DNA from: Modestobacter roseus
GTDB lineage: Bacteria; Actinomycetota; Actinomycetes; Mycobacteriales; Geodermatophilaceae
Assembly: GCF_007994135.1 (NCBI RefSeq)
Contig: NZ_VLKF01000001.1
Location: 2,356,001-2,420,000, forward strand
Direction: 5' to 3'
Length of the DNA: 64,000 nucleotides
Positions 16,854-25,337 of this stretch are shown in pieces. The notes below the pieces were generated by a model that was given only the letters and a program-made list of their open reading frames with translations, had not been told where the DNA came from and did no database searches. Position 1 is the stretch's first letter, and every line of letters begins with the position of its first letter. The translations under genes were made by a program, and so were the position numbers.

Positions 16854-16993
16854 GTTCGTGGTGGCGGCCAGCCCTCGGGGACGGCGTTCGTGCGCACCGA
16901 CGAAGCCCGCCCTGGGCCGTCGCGGCAGACCGCGAGAGGCGGACCGACCGGGTGGACGCCGACCCGCGGGGCCCGACGGGTGGACCAGCACGT
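16854..16993. repeat. Direct repeat, copy A (partner at 22194-22349)
   Basis: From TTCGTGGT to CACGTG this non-coding stretch aligns with 22194-22349 in the same orientation; over the first 74 aligned bases 61 are identical, and 28 of 29 around GGCGTTCGT-CGCACCGACGAA. At copy B the repeat ends in the GTG start of the S12 gene; here the equivalent GTG opens no gene. The two copies bracket the GH81 gene. Confidence 0.7.
16887..16904. promoter_or_regulatory. TTCGT-N8-ACGAA dyad upstream of S12 hydrolase A
   Basis: Perfect dyad with spacer GCGCACCG, centred about 75 bp upstream of the leaderless start at 16821 and lying inside repeat copy A. A position this far upstream suits an activator. Confidence 0.5.
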
Positions 16994-16995
16994 GC

Positions 16996-17032
16996 CCCGG
17001 TGGCACGGCGGCGCCGCCGCCGTGCCACCGGG
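16996..17032 (-). terminator. Terminator of the GH81 gene
   Basis: Perfect 17-bp arms, 16996-17012 (CCCGGTGGCACGGCGGC) and 17016-17032, with a 3-nt loop, beginning 5 nt after the GH81 stop. No T-tract. Confidence 0.7.
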
Positions 17033-17037
17033 CCGGA

Positions 17038-20000
17038 TCAGTCCTCGACGACCGGCGACCAGACGCCCAGCTCCCACAGCGAGTAGCCGTACCCGGTGGC
17101 CCGCTGCAGGCCCTGCACCCGCACGTGGCGCGCGGTGGCCGACACGTCGTACGCCGTCTCGCCGACCGACCCGGCGCGGTCGGGCCCGAGCTGCCGCCAG
17201 GGGTCGTCCTCGCTGTCGCGCACCTGGATGCGGAACTGCGTGGCGTACGCGGCCTCCCAGTCGGTGGTCACCCGGGAGATCGGGGTGACCCGTCCCAGGT
17301 CGACCTGCACCCACTCGTCGTCGCTGCCCCAGGCGCTGGACCAGCGGGTGGTGGTCCGCCCGTCGACGGCGTCGGCGAGCGGGGTGCCCTCCCACTCCAC
17401 CGACGAGGCGGTCACCGGCCGACCGAGCGCGACGTTGCGCAGCGCCGGGGGCGGAGCGGGCGACGTGGCCTGCGTCCGGACGTCGACCGTGGCCGTCCCG
17501 GTGGCCGACCCGACGGCGGCCGTGACCGTGGCCGAGCCGGCCGCCGGGGCGGTGAACCGGCCGGTGGCGTCGACCTCGCCGGCGGTGGTCGTCCAGGTCA
17601 CCGGCGCGTCCGCGGTCAGCGGGCCGCCGTTGCCCGCGGCGTCGAAGGCGTACGCGGTGAGCTGCGTCGTCGTCCCGGCGAGCACGGTGCTCGTCGGCGG
17701 GCCGACCAGCACGGTCGTCGGGGTGACCGCCGCGGCGCTGGGCGTGCCGTGGACCTCGACTCCGTAGATCGAGTAGCCGTACTGGGTCAGCCGGGTCAGC
17801 CCGGTGATCCGGACGTACCGGCCGGTGGCCGCCACGACCAGGTCGTCGTCGCCGGCGTCGGTCTTGGTGACCGTCTGCACCGGGGCGCCGCCGTCCGGGT
17901 CGTCGGAGACCGACAGCTGGTACGTGCGCGCCGCGGCCCCCTCCCAGTCGACGTGCACCCGGCGGACGTCGTACTCCGCACCCAGGTCGATCTGCAGCCA
18001 CTCGTCGTCGCTGCCGTGGACGCTCTCCCAGCGGGTGTCGCCGCGCCCGTCGACGGCCAGCGGCGCGGTGTTGCCACCGAGCTCGCTGCTCGCGGTCACC
18101 TGGGCGCCGCGGGCCACGTCGGCCAGCGGGGCGACCACGGCGACGACGGCGGAGCCGGTGGCCCCGCCCGCCGCGGTCGCCGTCACGTACCCGGCCCCGA
18201 CCGCACCGGCGGTGAACCGGCCGCCCTCGACCGTCCCGTCGGCGGACGTCGTCCAGGTGAGCTCGCCGGCATCGGCCGGGTCGCCGTACTGGTCCCGGCC
18301 GGTCGCGGTGAGCGCCAGCTCCTGTCCGCTGACCACCTGCTGCCACCCGGGGGTGACGGTCAGCGCGGTGAGCACCGGTGCCGGCGCGACCCGCAGCGCG
18401 TACGCCTGGGTGACGCCGCCACTGGTGGCGGTGACGGTCACCGGGTCGGCCTCGGTGGTGGCGGTGAACACCCCGGCCGGGCTGATCGTGCCGCCGCCGC
18501 TGACCTGCCAGGTCACCTCGTCCAGGGCGATGGTGGCGCCGTACTGGTCGATGCCGGTGGCGGTGAAGGCCACGGTGCTGCCCGGCTGGACCGTGCGGAC
18601 GGCGCCCGGGGTGGTGACCTCGACGTGGTCGAGCGCCGCGTCCAGGTGGTGCCGCACGGTGGCGTGCGCCGGCACCCGGATCGTGCCGATCTCCCGCGCC
18701 GCCGTACCGGTGCCCTCGTAGACCGGGTACACCTGCTCGCTGTCGGTCGGGTTGGTGACGACGTAGGTGTACGTGCCGTCGGCGGCGCGGTAGACCTGGC
18801 TCAGCGGGGCGCCGGTGTGCCGGTCGAGGGTCTCGGTGCCGGTGCCCAGGTTGGACAGGGCGTTCCAGTAGACGATCCCGGCCATCGACTGCGACGTCGC
18901 CACCGGGTCCTGCGCCGCCCACAGCGCGTCGGCGATGTCGACGTACTGCGCCGGGTCGGCCTGGGCCAGGTAGCCCAGCAGCACGTTGCCCAGCGCGTCA
19001 CCGATCCGGCTGTACACGGCCACCGCCTGCGCGGTGTCCTCGCCGGGCTCGTAGTCCCCGGCGTCGTAGGCGTACAGCGCCCTCGCCGCTGCGGGGTCGG
19101 CCACGTAGTCCGTGGACAGCCGCTCGAACAGCGGCCAGGCGGGGCCCCACGTCTTCGGGTCGGCGTCCGGGTCCGCGGCCGGCGGGGCGATCGGGGTCAG
19201 CGCTGCGGGCAGGGCGTCGGGCGTCCAGACGTCGGCCGGGAAGGTCAGCGAGCCGTCGGCGGCGACCGTGACCAGCAGCCGGCCGTCGTCGTACAGCGGG
19301 TTGTCCGGGGTCTCCGCCGTCACGTACGCCGGGTTGTGCAGGTACGCCGTCCGGACGGCGTTCTGCACGTCGCCGATCGCGGCGTTGCGGTCCAGGGTGA
19401 TGATCGTGTCGCCGTAGGTGCCGACGCCGTACCAGCTCTTGGCTGCCGCCTGCAGCCTGCCCGCGACGTCGCCGGGCACGCCGGCCGCGAGCGCGGCCGG
19501 TCGCAGGGTGAAGAGGTCGGCCAGCCGGGACCGGGAGAACGCCGGGTCCCAGCCGAGGTAGTTGAACCACGGCGCGGTCGGCATCCACTGGATGCCGTAG
19601 GTCCACGCCGGGTCGCCGGAGAAGTAGTTGGCGAACGTGGGGCCGCTGTCGAAGAGGATCCCGACGGTGGTGTGGTCGAACTCCGCCGGGTAGGTCGAGG
19701 GCCCCTGCGGGTCGCTGGCAGCCGGGCTGCCGACGGCATCCAGCCAGTACTGGCGCACCGAGGCGCGCTCGGTGACGTAGCCCATCGCGCCCTCGGCCTG
19801 CATCTCGGCGTCGCCGAGCACGGTGCCCAGCAGGTAGAGCCCGGCCCACGACTGGATCGCCTCGGAGCTGGACTCCTGGTTGTTGCCGCCGGGCGAGCTG
19901 AAGCCGCCGGCGTAGGAGTGGCCCTCGAAGGTGTCGAAGGTGCGCTGGTAGGGGAAGTCGGCGTCGTCGCGGTCCCAGTTGGCGTACTGCTTGGCCACCA

Positions 20001-22056
20001 GGGTCGCCATCTCGCCGTACTGCTCGGCGAACTGCGGGTCGGTCAGCCCCAGCAGCGCGGTGGCCAGGGTGAAGTAGCCGTAGTGGAAGTGGTTGTCGGT
20101 GAACTGGTAGGAGCCGTAGGAGTCACCGAACCCGATGAGCGCCGCCCACGAGTCGTACCGGGCGAAGAAGTGCTCGGTCTCCCCCGGCGTGTACGTGTAC
20201 CAGTCGGCGAGCGCCGTGCGCAGCGTCGACTGGAGCGTGGTGAACGCCTCGGTGTCGCCGATCTGCTGGGCGATGAGCATGTACTCGGCGTACTGCTGCA
20301 GGTCCTTGCCGCCCCAGTAGGTGTCGCCGCCGTAGCTGGTGCGCTCGGCGTACTCGTCGACGTAGCGCTGCATCCGCGCCGGGTCGTACTCGGCGGCCTC
20401 GGGCAGCGCGGCCAGCGGGCTGATGCCGGTGAAGGGGTAGGTGACCGTCCACGGTCCCGGGCCGATCGTGGTCTCCATCGGCCCGCGCGGGGTGGCGTAG
20501 CGGACGCCGGAGAACGCCAGGTCGTGCGTCGTCTCGACGTGGTGGTGCGGCAGCCAGCCCTGCACGACCTCGGTGCCGGTGCCCTCCAGCGCCTCGGCGT
20601 CGACGGTCCAGGTCTCGGCGACCGTGCCGGCCGCCTGGTCGTAGACCGACTCCATCGCCACGTCCCGCGGGACGGCGAACGCCGTGCGGTGCAGGTCGTC
20701 CAGCGTCGCGCCGCTGGCCGGGACGGCGCTGACGACGAGGTGCGGCACGTCGGTCTCGGCGGTGAGCACGTCGCCCGCGCGGGAGAAGGTGGTGCCCGCC
20801 GGCACGTGGACGCCGTAGGTGCGCCCGCCCTGGGTGACGGCGAACCGGTCGGCGGTCAGCGGGAAGGTCACCGGGTCGCCGTCGGCGTCGGTGACCACGG
20901 CGCCGGGCTGCAGGGTGAGCCGCGGGGCCATGTCGGTGTACTCGAACCAGGTGTAGGGCATGCCGCGCGAGGCGGTGACGTCGACGTGCTGGGTGCCGCC
21001 GGTCTGCTGCATCCGCCAGCTCACGTTCTGGTCGCCCCAGCGCAGCGCCGTCGCGCTCTCGGCGCGGAACGCCGGGTCGAAGCGGGTGGCCAGACCCTCG
21101 GGTTCGTCGGTGAGCACGACCTGGTCGACGAGCACGTGCGCCCAGCCGGCGGTCAGCGTGTCGACCACCCGGATCTGCGCCTGCTGCCCGGCCCAGGCCG
21201 ACAGGTCCCAGGTCACCCAGCGCAGCGCCTCGGAGTTCTCGCCGGTGGCCGACTGCACGACCTCGCCGTCGACGACCAGCTGGACCTCCTCGGCTCCCGG
21301 GTGGTTGCCGCCGGCGACCAGGAAGCCGGCGAAGCCGCGGTCGACGGTGAACGCCGGCGAGGTGAGCGTGCCGGTGGCGCCGTCGCCGCGGCCGTCGGTG
21401 AAGGAGTTGGCCAGGCCGGCGCCGAGGAAGCCGGCGACCGCGCTCTGCCCCGCGTTGGTGCCCGCCGAGGGCACGTCGGCGAAGGCGTCGCCGGTCGCGG
21501 TCCAGCCGGTCGCACCGGTGGCGGAGTCGAAGTCGGCGAGGACCACGTCGGAGGCGGCCGGCTGCGGCGTCACGGTGCCGCCGACGACCAGCGGCTGCTC
21601 GAGGCGCATCGCGGTGCCGTCGGCGTTCCACCGCGTGGGGTAGGTGACCGTGGTGCCGTTCGCGCTGTTCGAGACGACCAGCGGGTCGGCCCACAGGTCC
21701 CCGGACCAGCGGCTGACCACGAGGTCGGTCCACCAGGCGTTGGTCGGGACGGGGTGGCCGTCCAGGCTGGGGTCGATGAACAGCTGCTGGTCGACCGTCT
21801 CCGACACCGTCGGCCGGTGGTTGGCGTCCAGCGACGCCGGGGGCGCGGCGGCGTAGGACCCGCTGCCGACCGCCACGACGGACGGGTCGCCGGGAGCGGC
21901 GTGCGCGGGCGGGGCGGCCAGCACGAGCGGGACGGCGCCCAGCGCGGTGGCCGCGGCGAGCGCCGCGGCCAGCCGCGGCATCCGGCGGGACGGCGTCGGT
22001 CGGCGGGTGCGGTGCGGGTCGGTCACGGGGTCTGCCACCCGATCAGCGGAGGTCAC
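17038..22056 (-). CDS. Secreted GH81 endo-beta-1,3-glucanase with Ig-like and F5/8-type C domains
   Basis: About 1672 residues; the start is uncertain (GTG 22056 chosen; 22077 and 22026 are alternatives). An Arg-rich n-region, a hydrophobic core and PAHAAPGD form a signal peptide. The GH81 body begins near TNAWWTDLVV and has both catalytic motif regions, DNHFHYGYF (about 20075-20103) and GGNNQESSSEAIQSW (about 19845-19890). A beta-sandwich CBM-like module is inserted in the N-terminal GH81 domain (about 21105-21540). After the catalytic part come three bacterial Ig-like domains (about 18380-18620, 18130-18380, 17480-17720) and two F5/8-type C (discoidin) domains (about 17745-18130 and 17040-17440). 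Substrate is expected to be beta-1,3-glucan of fungal, oomycete or algal walls. It lies alone on its strand, bracketed by two direct repeats. Confidence 0.9.
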   Translation of the reverse strand: MTSADRVADPVTDPHRTRRPTPSRRMPRLAAALAAATALGAVPLVLAAPPAHAAPGDPSVVAVGSGSYAAAPPASLDANHRPTVSETVDQQLFIDPSLDGHPVPTNAWWTDLVVSRWSGDLWADPLVVSNSANGTTVTYPTRWNADGTAMRLEQPLVVGGTVTPQPAASDVVLADFDSATGATGWTATGDAFADVPSAGTNAGQSAVAGFLGAGLANSFTDGRGDGATGTLTSPAFTVDRGFAGFLVAGGNHPGAEEVQLVVDGEVVQSATGENSEALRWVTWDLSAWAGQQAQIRVVDTLTAGWAHVLVDQVVLTDEPEGLATRFDPAFRAESATALRWGDQNVSWRMQQTGGTQHVDVTASRGMPYTWFEYTDMAPRLTLQPGAVVTDADGDPVTFPLTADRFAVTQGGRTYGVHVPAGTTFSRAGDVLTAETDVPHLVVSAVPASGATLDDLHRTAFAVPRDVAMESVYDQAAGTVAETWTVDAEALEGTGTEVVQGWLPHHHVETTHDLAFSGVRYATPRGPMETTIGPGPWTVTYPFTGISPLAALPEAAEYDPARMQRYVDEYAERTSYGGDTYWGGKDLQQYAEYMLIAQQIGDTEAFTTLQSTLRTALADWYTYTPGETEHFFARYDSWAALIGFGDSYGSYQFTDNHFHYGYFTLATALLGLTDPQFAEQYGEMATLVAKQYANWDRDDADFPYQRTFDTFEGHSYAGGFSSPGGNNQESSSEAIQSWAGLYLLGTVLGDAEMQAEGAMGYVTERASVRQYWLDAVGSPAASDPQGPSTYPAEFDHTTVGILFDSGPTFANYFSGDPAWTYGIQWMPTAPWFNYLGWDPAFSRSRLADLFTLRPAALAAGVPGDVAGRLQAAAKSWYGVGTYGDTIITLDRNAAIGDVQNAVRTAYLHNPAYVTAETPDNPLYDDGRLLVTVAADGSLTFPADVWTPDALPAALTPIAPPAADPDADPKTWGPAWPLFERLSTDYVADPAAARALYAYDAGDYEPGEDTAQAVAVYSRIGDALGNVLLGYLAQADPAQYVDIADALWAAQDPVATSQSMAGIVYWNALSNLGTGTETLDRHTGAPLSQVYRAADGTYTYVVTNPTDSEQVYPVYEGTGTAAREIGTIRVPAHATVRHHLDAALDHVEVTTPGAVRTVQPGSTVAFTATGIDQYGATIALDEVTWQVSGGGTISPAGVFTATTEADPVTVTATSGGVTQAYALRVAPAPVLTALTVTPGWQQVVSGQELALTATGRDQYGDPADAGELTWTTSADGTVEGGRFTAGAVGAGYVTATAAGGATGSAVVAVVAPLADVARGAQVTASSELGGNTAPLAVDGRGDTRWESVHGSDDEWLQIDLGAEYDVRRVHVDWEGAAARTYQLSVSDDPDGGAPVQTVTKTDAGDDDLVVAATGRYVRITGLTRLTQYGYSIYGVEVHGTPSAAAVTPTTVLVGPPTSTVLAGTTTQLTAYAFDAAGNGGPLTADAPVTWTTTAGEVDATGRFTAPAAGSATVTAAVGSATGTATVDVRTQATSPAPPPALRNVALGRPVTASSVEWEGTPLADAVDGRTTTRWSSAWGSDDEWVQVDLGRVTPISRVTTDWEAAYATQFRIQVRDSEDDPWRQLGPDRAGSVGETAYDVSATARHVRVQGLQRATGYGYSLWELGVWSPVVED

Positions 22057-22346
22057 GGGCGGTGAACCTATAGGCACTTTGTGTCACATAGATTGCCGGG
22101 TGCAACCGCAGGGACGAACAGCCGGTGCCGGCATCGGCCCCGACGCCGCGAGCCGGCGCCGGCACTCGCCGCGGTGCGCCGGCCCCCTCCCGGCTTCGTG
22201 GTCCCGGCCAGCCGTGCCCGGCGGCGTTCGTACGCACCGACGAAGCCCGCCGCGGGCCCGCGCGGCAGGCTGCGGCCACGGGCCGACCAGGTGCACGCCG
22301 ACCCGCCGACACGCCGACCCGCGCAGCCCGACGGACGGAGCAGCAC
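22057..22346. promoter_or_regulatory. Divergent control region between GH81 and S12 hydrolase B
   Basis: 290 bp without a gene. The left end is unusually A+T-rich for this genome (22065-22090), with an imperfect CTAT...ATAG dyad around CACAAAGTG, and could hold the GH81 promoter. The right part is repeat copy B with the TTCGT-N8-ACGAA dyad at 22227-22244. GGAG at 22337-22340 is the ribosome binding site of the S12 gene. Confidence 0.45.
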
Positions 22347-22349
22347 GTG
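22194..22349. repeat. Direct repeat, copy B (partner at 16854-16993)
   Basis: Same orientation as copy A and a constant 5340-bp offset over the first part; copy B carries an extra CGACACGCCGACCCG-like duplication near 22308-22322, so the right parts need a gap to align. It runs into the start codon of the S12 gene at 22347. Confidence 0.7.
22227..22244. promoter_or_regulatory. TTCGT-N8-ACGAA dyad upstream of S12 hydrolase B
   Basis: Perfect dyad with spacer ACGCACCG, which differs from the 16887 copy in one base. It lies 103-120 bp upstream of the GTG at 22347 and about 170 bp upstream of the divergent GH81 gene. Confidence 0.5.
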
Positions 22350-23777
22350 ACCAGCAACCCGACGACCCCGACCGACACCCGACCCGCCCTGGACCGGGAG
22401 CACTGGCAGCAGCGGCTGGACGAGCTGGCCGCGAAGCACCAGGTGCCCGGGGCGACCCTCGCCGTCCTGCGGCTGGGCCCGGACGGCGACGAGCTGGTCG
22501 AGGCCGCCACCGGCGTGCTGAACAAGTCCACCGGCGCCCGGGCCACCCCCGACTCGGTGTTCCAGATCGGCTCCATCACCAAGGTGTGGACCGCGACCCT
22601 GGTCATGCAGCTGGTCGACGAGGGGAAGCTGGACCTGGACGCCCCGCTGGTCGAGGTGCTGCCCGACCTCCAGCTCGGCGACCCCGAGGCCACCCGCCAG
22701 GTCACCATGCGGCACCTGCTCAACCACACCAGCGGCATCGACGGCGACGTCTTCACCGACACCGGCCGCGGCGACGACGTGCTCGAGCGCTACGTCGCGG
22801 CGCTGGCCGACGTGGCGCAGAACCACCCGCTGGGCGCCACCTTCTCCTACTGCAACTCCGGCTTCAGCCTGGCCGGCCGGGTCGTCGAGGTGCTCACCGG
22901 CAAGACCTGGGACGCCGCGCTGCGCGAGCAGCTCGCCGAGCCGCTCGGCCTGACGCACACCTCGACGCTGCCGGAGGAGGCGATCCGGCACGGCGTGGCG
23001 GTCGGGCACATCAGCCCCGAGCCGGGGCAGGAGCAGCAGGTGGCCCCGGTCTGGATGCTGCCCCGCTCGCTCGGCCCGGCCGGACTGGTCAACGCCACCG
23101 CCCGCGACGTCGCCGCCTTCGCCCGGATGCACCTGTCGCAGGGCCGGGCCGCCGACGGCACGGCGGTGCTGTCCCCGGCGTCGACCGCGGCCATGCAGGC
23201 GCACTCCACGGACCTGCCCGACCACTGGTCCCTCGGCGACTCGTGGGGGCTGGGCTGGATCCGGTTCGACTGGCAGGGGCGGCGGCTCTACGGCCACGAC
23301 GGGACGACGTTCGGCCAGAACGCCTTCCTGCGGGTGCTGCCCGGCCCCGACGGCACCGGGGGCATCGCGGTGGCCCTGCTGACCAACGGCGGGCAGCCGC
23401 GCGACCTGTTCAACGACCTCTACAGCGAGCTCTTCTCCGAGCTGGCCGGCATCCGGGTCGCCGAGCAGCTGGAGCCGCCGGCGGAGGCGCCCGAGGTCGA
23501 GCTGACCCGCTTCGTGGGCACCTACGAGCGCAGCTCGATCACCACCGAGGTCTTCGAGCGCGACGGCGGCCTGGTCATGCGGGTCATCCCCACCGGCCAG
23601 GTCGCCCTGGAGTCCGGGGCGACCGTGGAGGAGCTGGCGCTGCACCCGGTGGAGCCGGGCGTGTTCGCCACCCGGGCACCGGAGTCGGAGACCTGGATGG
23701 CCGTGGTCTTCTACACGCTCCCGGGCGGCGCCGAGTACCTGCACTACGGGGTGCGGGCCAACCCGCGGAAGGCCTGA
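22347..23777 (+). CDS. S12-family serine hydrolase, copy B
   Basis: 476 residues from GTG 22347, preceded by GGAG with six-base spacing. SxxK is Ser76-Ile-Thr-Lys79, YxN is Tyr168-Cys-Asn170, and GHDG appears near 315. No signal peptide, so cytoplasmic. It is a divergent paralogue of the gene at 15433. The C-terminal about 100 residues form an extra beta domain. Its TGA overlaps the ATG of a D-aminoacylase-like amidohydrolase by one base, so the pair is translated together; this supports action on D-amino-acid-containing amides or peptides. Esterase or D,D-peptidase alternatives remain. Confidence 0.88.
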   Translation: MTSNPTTPTDTRPALDREHWQQRLDELAAKHQVPGATLAVLRLGPDGDELVEAATGVLNKSTGARATPDSVFQIGSITKVWTATLVMQLVDEGKLDLDAPLVEVLPDLQLGDPEATRQVTMRHLLNHTSGIDGDVFTDTGRGDDVLERYVAALADVAQNHPLGATFSYCNSGFSLAGRVVEVLTGKTWDAALREQLAEPLGLTHTSTLPEEAIRHGVAVGHISPEPGQEQQVAPVWMLPRSLGPAGLVNATARDVAAFARMHLSQGRAADGTAVLSPASTAAMQAHSTDLPDHWSLGDSWGLGWIRFDWQGRRLYGHDGTTFGQNAFLRVLPGPDGTGGIAVALLTNGGQPRDLFNDLYSELFSELAGIRVAEQLEPPAEAPEVELTRFVGTYERSSITTEVFERDGGLVMRVIPTGQVALESGATVEELALHPVEPGVFATRAPESETWMAVVFYTLPGGAEYLHYGVRANPRKA

Positions 23778-25264
23778 TGCCGGCACCGGTCGCCGACCTC
23801 GTCCTGACCGGCGCCCGGGTCATCGACCCGGAGACCGGCCTGGACGCGGTGCGGGCGGTCGCGGTCACCGGCGGCACGATCACCGCCGTCGGTGAGGCCG
23901 CGCCGCCGGCCCGCGAGGTGTGGGACGTCGCCGGGTCGGTGCTGGCCCCGGGCTTCATCGACCTGCACAGCCACGCGCAGAGCACCACCGGGCTGCGGCT
24001 GCAGGCGCTGGACGGCGTGACCACCGCCCTGGAGCTGGAGGCCGGGGTGCTGCCGGTGGCCGGCGCCTACGCCCGCGCGGCGGCCGAGGGCCGGCCGGTC
24101 AACTACGGGTTCTCCGCCTCCTGGACCGACGCCCGCATGCACGTGCTGGACGGCGTCCCGCTGGACGCCGACGGGTCACTGGACCTGTTCAGCACCCACC
24201 AGGCGCTGCCGAACTGGCGCGGTCCGGCGGGTGACCGGGACGTCGCGCGCATCCTGGACTTGCTGGAGGGCGCGGTCGCCGACGGTGCGCTGGGCATCGG
24301 GGTGCTGGTCGGCTACGCCCCGGACAGCGGCCGGGCGGAGTACTTCCGGCTGGCCGGGCTCGCCGCCCGGCTGGGCGTGCCGACCTTCACGCACACCCGG
24401 TACATCTCGACCGCGGAGCCGGGCACCTCCCTGGAGGGGGCGCTGGAGGTGATCGCCGCGGCGGCCGGCACCGGGGCGGCCATGCACATGTGCCACGTCA
24501 ACAGCACCTCGAACCGGATGATCGACGAGGTGGCCGGCGCCGTCGACGCCGCCCGCGCGACCGGGGTGCGGGTGACGACGGAGGCCTACCCCTACGGCGC
24601 CGGCGCGACGGTCATCGGCGCGGCCTTCCTGGCTCCCGAGGTGCTGCACCGGATGGGCATCGGGCCGCGGCGGCTGACCTACCTGGCCACCGGGGAGCGG
24701 GTCGCCGACGAGCGCCGGCTGGCCGAGCTGCGCGCCGCCGATCCCGGCGGTGACGTGGTGGTGCACTTCCTCGACGAGGAGGACCCGGCCGACCTCGCCG
24801 TCCTGGAGCGGTCCTTCACCCTCGCCGACACCGCGATCGCCACCGACGCGATGCCGCTGGTCTCCCCGGGCGGAGGCGCTGCACCGGACGTCTGGCCCCC
24901 GCCACCGGGCGTGCACACCCACCCCCGCTCGGCGGGGTCGTACGCGCGCACGCTGCGCTGGCTGGTCCGCGAGCGCGGCGTGCTGACCCTGACCGAGGCG
25001 CTGCGGCGCTCGTCGCTGCTGCCGGCGCAGGTGCTCGCCGAGGCCGTGCCCGCCATGCGGCGCAAGGGCCGGGTGCAGGCGGGGGCCGACGCCGACCTCG
25101 TGGTGTTCGACCCGGACACGGTCACCGACCGGGCGACCTACGCGCAGGTGGCGCCCTCGACGGGCTTCCGGCACGTGCTCGTCGGCGGGACGCCGGTGGT
25201 CCGCGACGGCGAGCTGCAGACCGGCGCCCTGCCCGGGCGGCCGATCCGGTCGGGCGACCGCTGA
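23777..25264 (+). CDS. Amidohydrolase of the D-aminoacylase / N-acyl-D-amino-acid deacylase type
   Basis: 495 residues. Metal site HxH at His64/His66 (FIDLHSHAQ), then TTALELEAG at about 83-90, THTRY and HMCHVNST providing later histidines, and a late TDAMP aspartate (IATDAMPL). The composite beta-sandwich ends are present at both termini (GARVIDPETG; ADLVVFDPDTV). Known D-aminoacylases have a bridging Cys where this protein shows Glu in LELEAG, as seen in other members of the family, so substrate range may differ. It is coupled by a one-base overlap to S12 hydrolase B. Expected reaction: release of the acyl group from N-acyl-D-amino acids, or hydrolysis of a related amide. Confidence 0.85.
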   Translation: MPAPVADLVLTGARVIDPETGLDAVRAVAVTGGTITAVGEAAPPAREVWDVAGSVLAPGFIDLHSHAQSTTGLRLQALDGVTTALELEAGVLPVAGAYARAAAEGRPVNYGFSASWTDARMHVLDGVPLDADGSLDLFSTHQALPNWRGPAGDRDVARILDLLEGAVADGALGIGVLVGYAPDSGRAEYFRLAGLAARLGVPTFTHTRYISTAEPGTSLEGALEVIAAAAGTGAAMHMCHVNSTSNRMIDEVAGAVDAARATGVRVTTEAYPYGAGATVIGAAFLAPEVLHRMGIGPRRLTYLATGERVADERRLAELRAADPGGDVVVHFLDEEDPADLAVLERSFTLADTAIATDAMPLVSPGGGAAPDVWPPPPGVHTHPRSAGSYARTLRWLVRERGVLTLTEALRRSSLLPAQVLAEAVPAMRRKGRVQAGADADLVVFDPDTVTDRATYAQVAPSTGFRHVLVGGTPVVRDGELQTGALPGRPIRSGDR

Positions 25265-25337
25265 GGCCCGACGTCACGATGCCGTTGCGGATCAGCGGCT
25301 CCCGGGTGCGGCGGCCTCCGGTGGGTACTCCTCACCG

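Noticed and set aside
15466-22065. A 2199-codon open frame on the + strand opposite the GH81 and S12A genes
   Set aside because: It mirrors real - strand genes, reads as Arg/Gly/Val/His-rich low-complexity protein and has no family motif; it is a by-product of high G+C content.
22065-22090. CTAT...ATAG dyad before GH81 as a specific operator
   Set aside because: Only the ends and a short CACAAAGTG core match; kept as part of the promoter region only.
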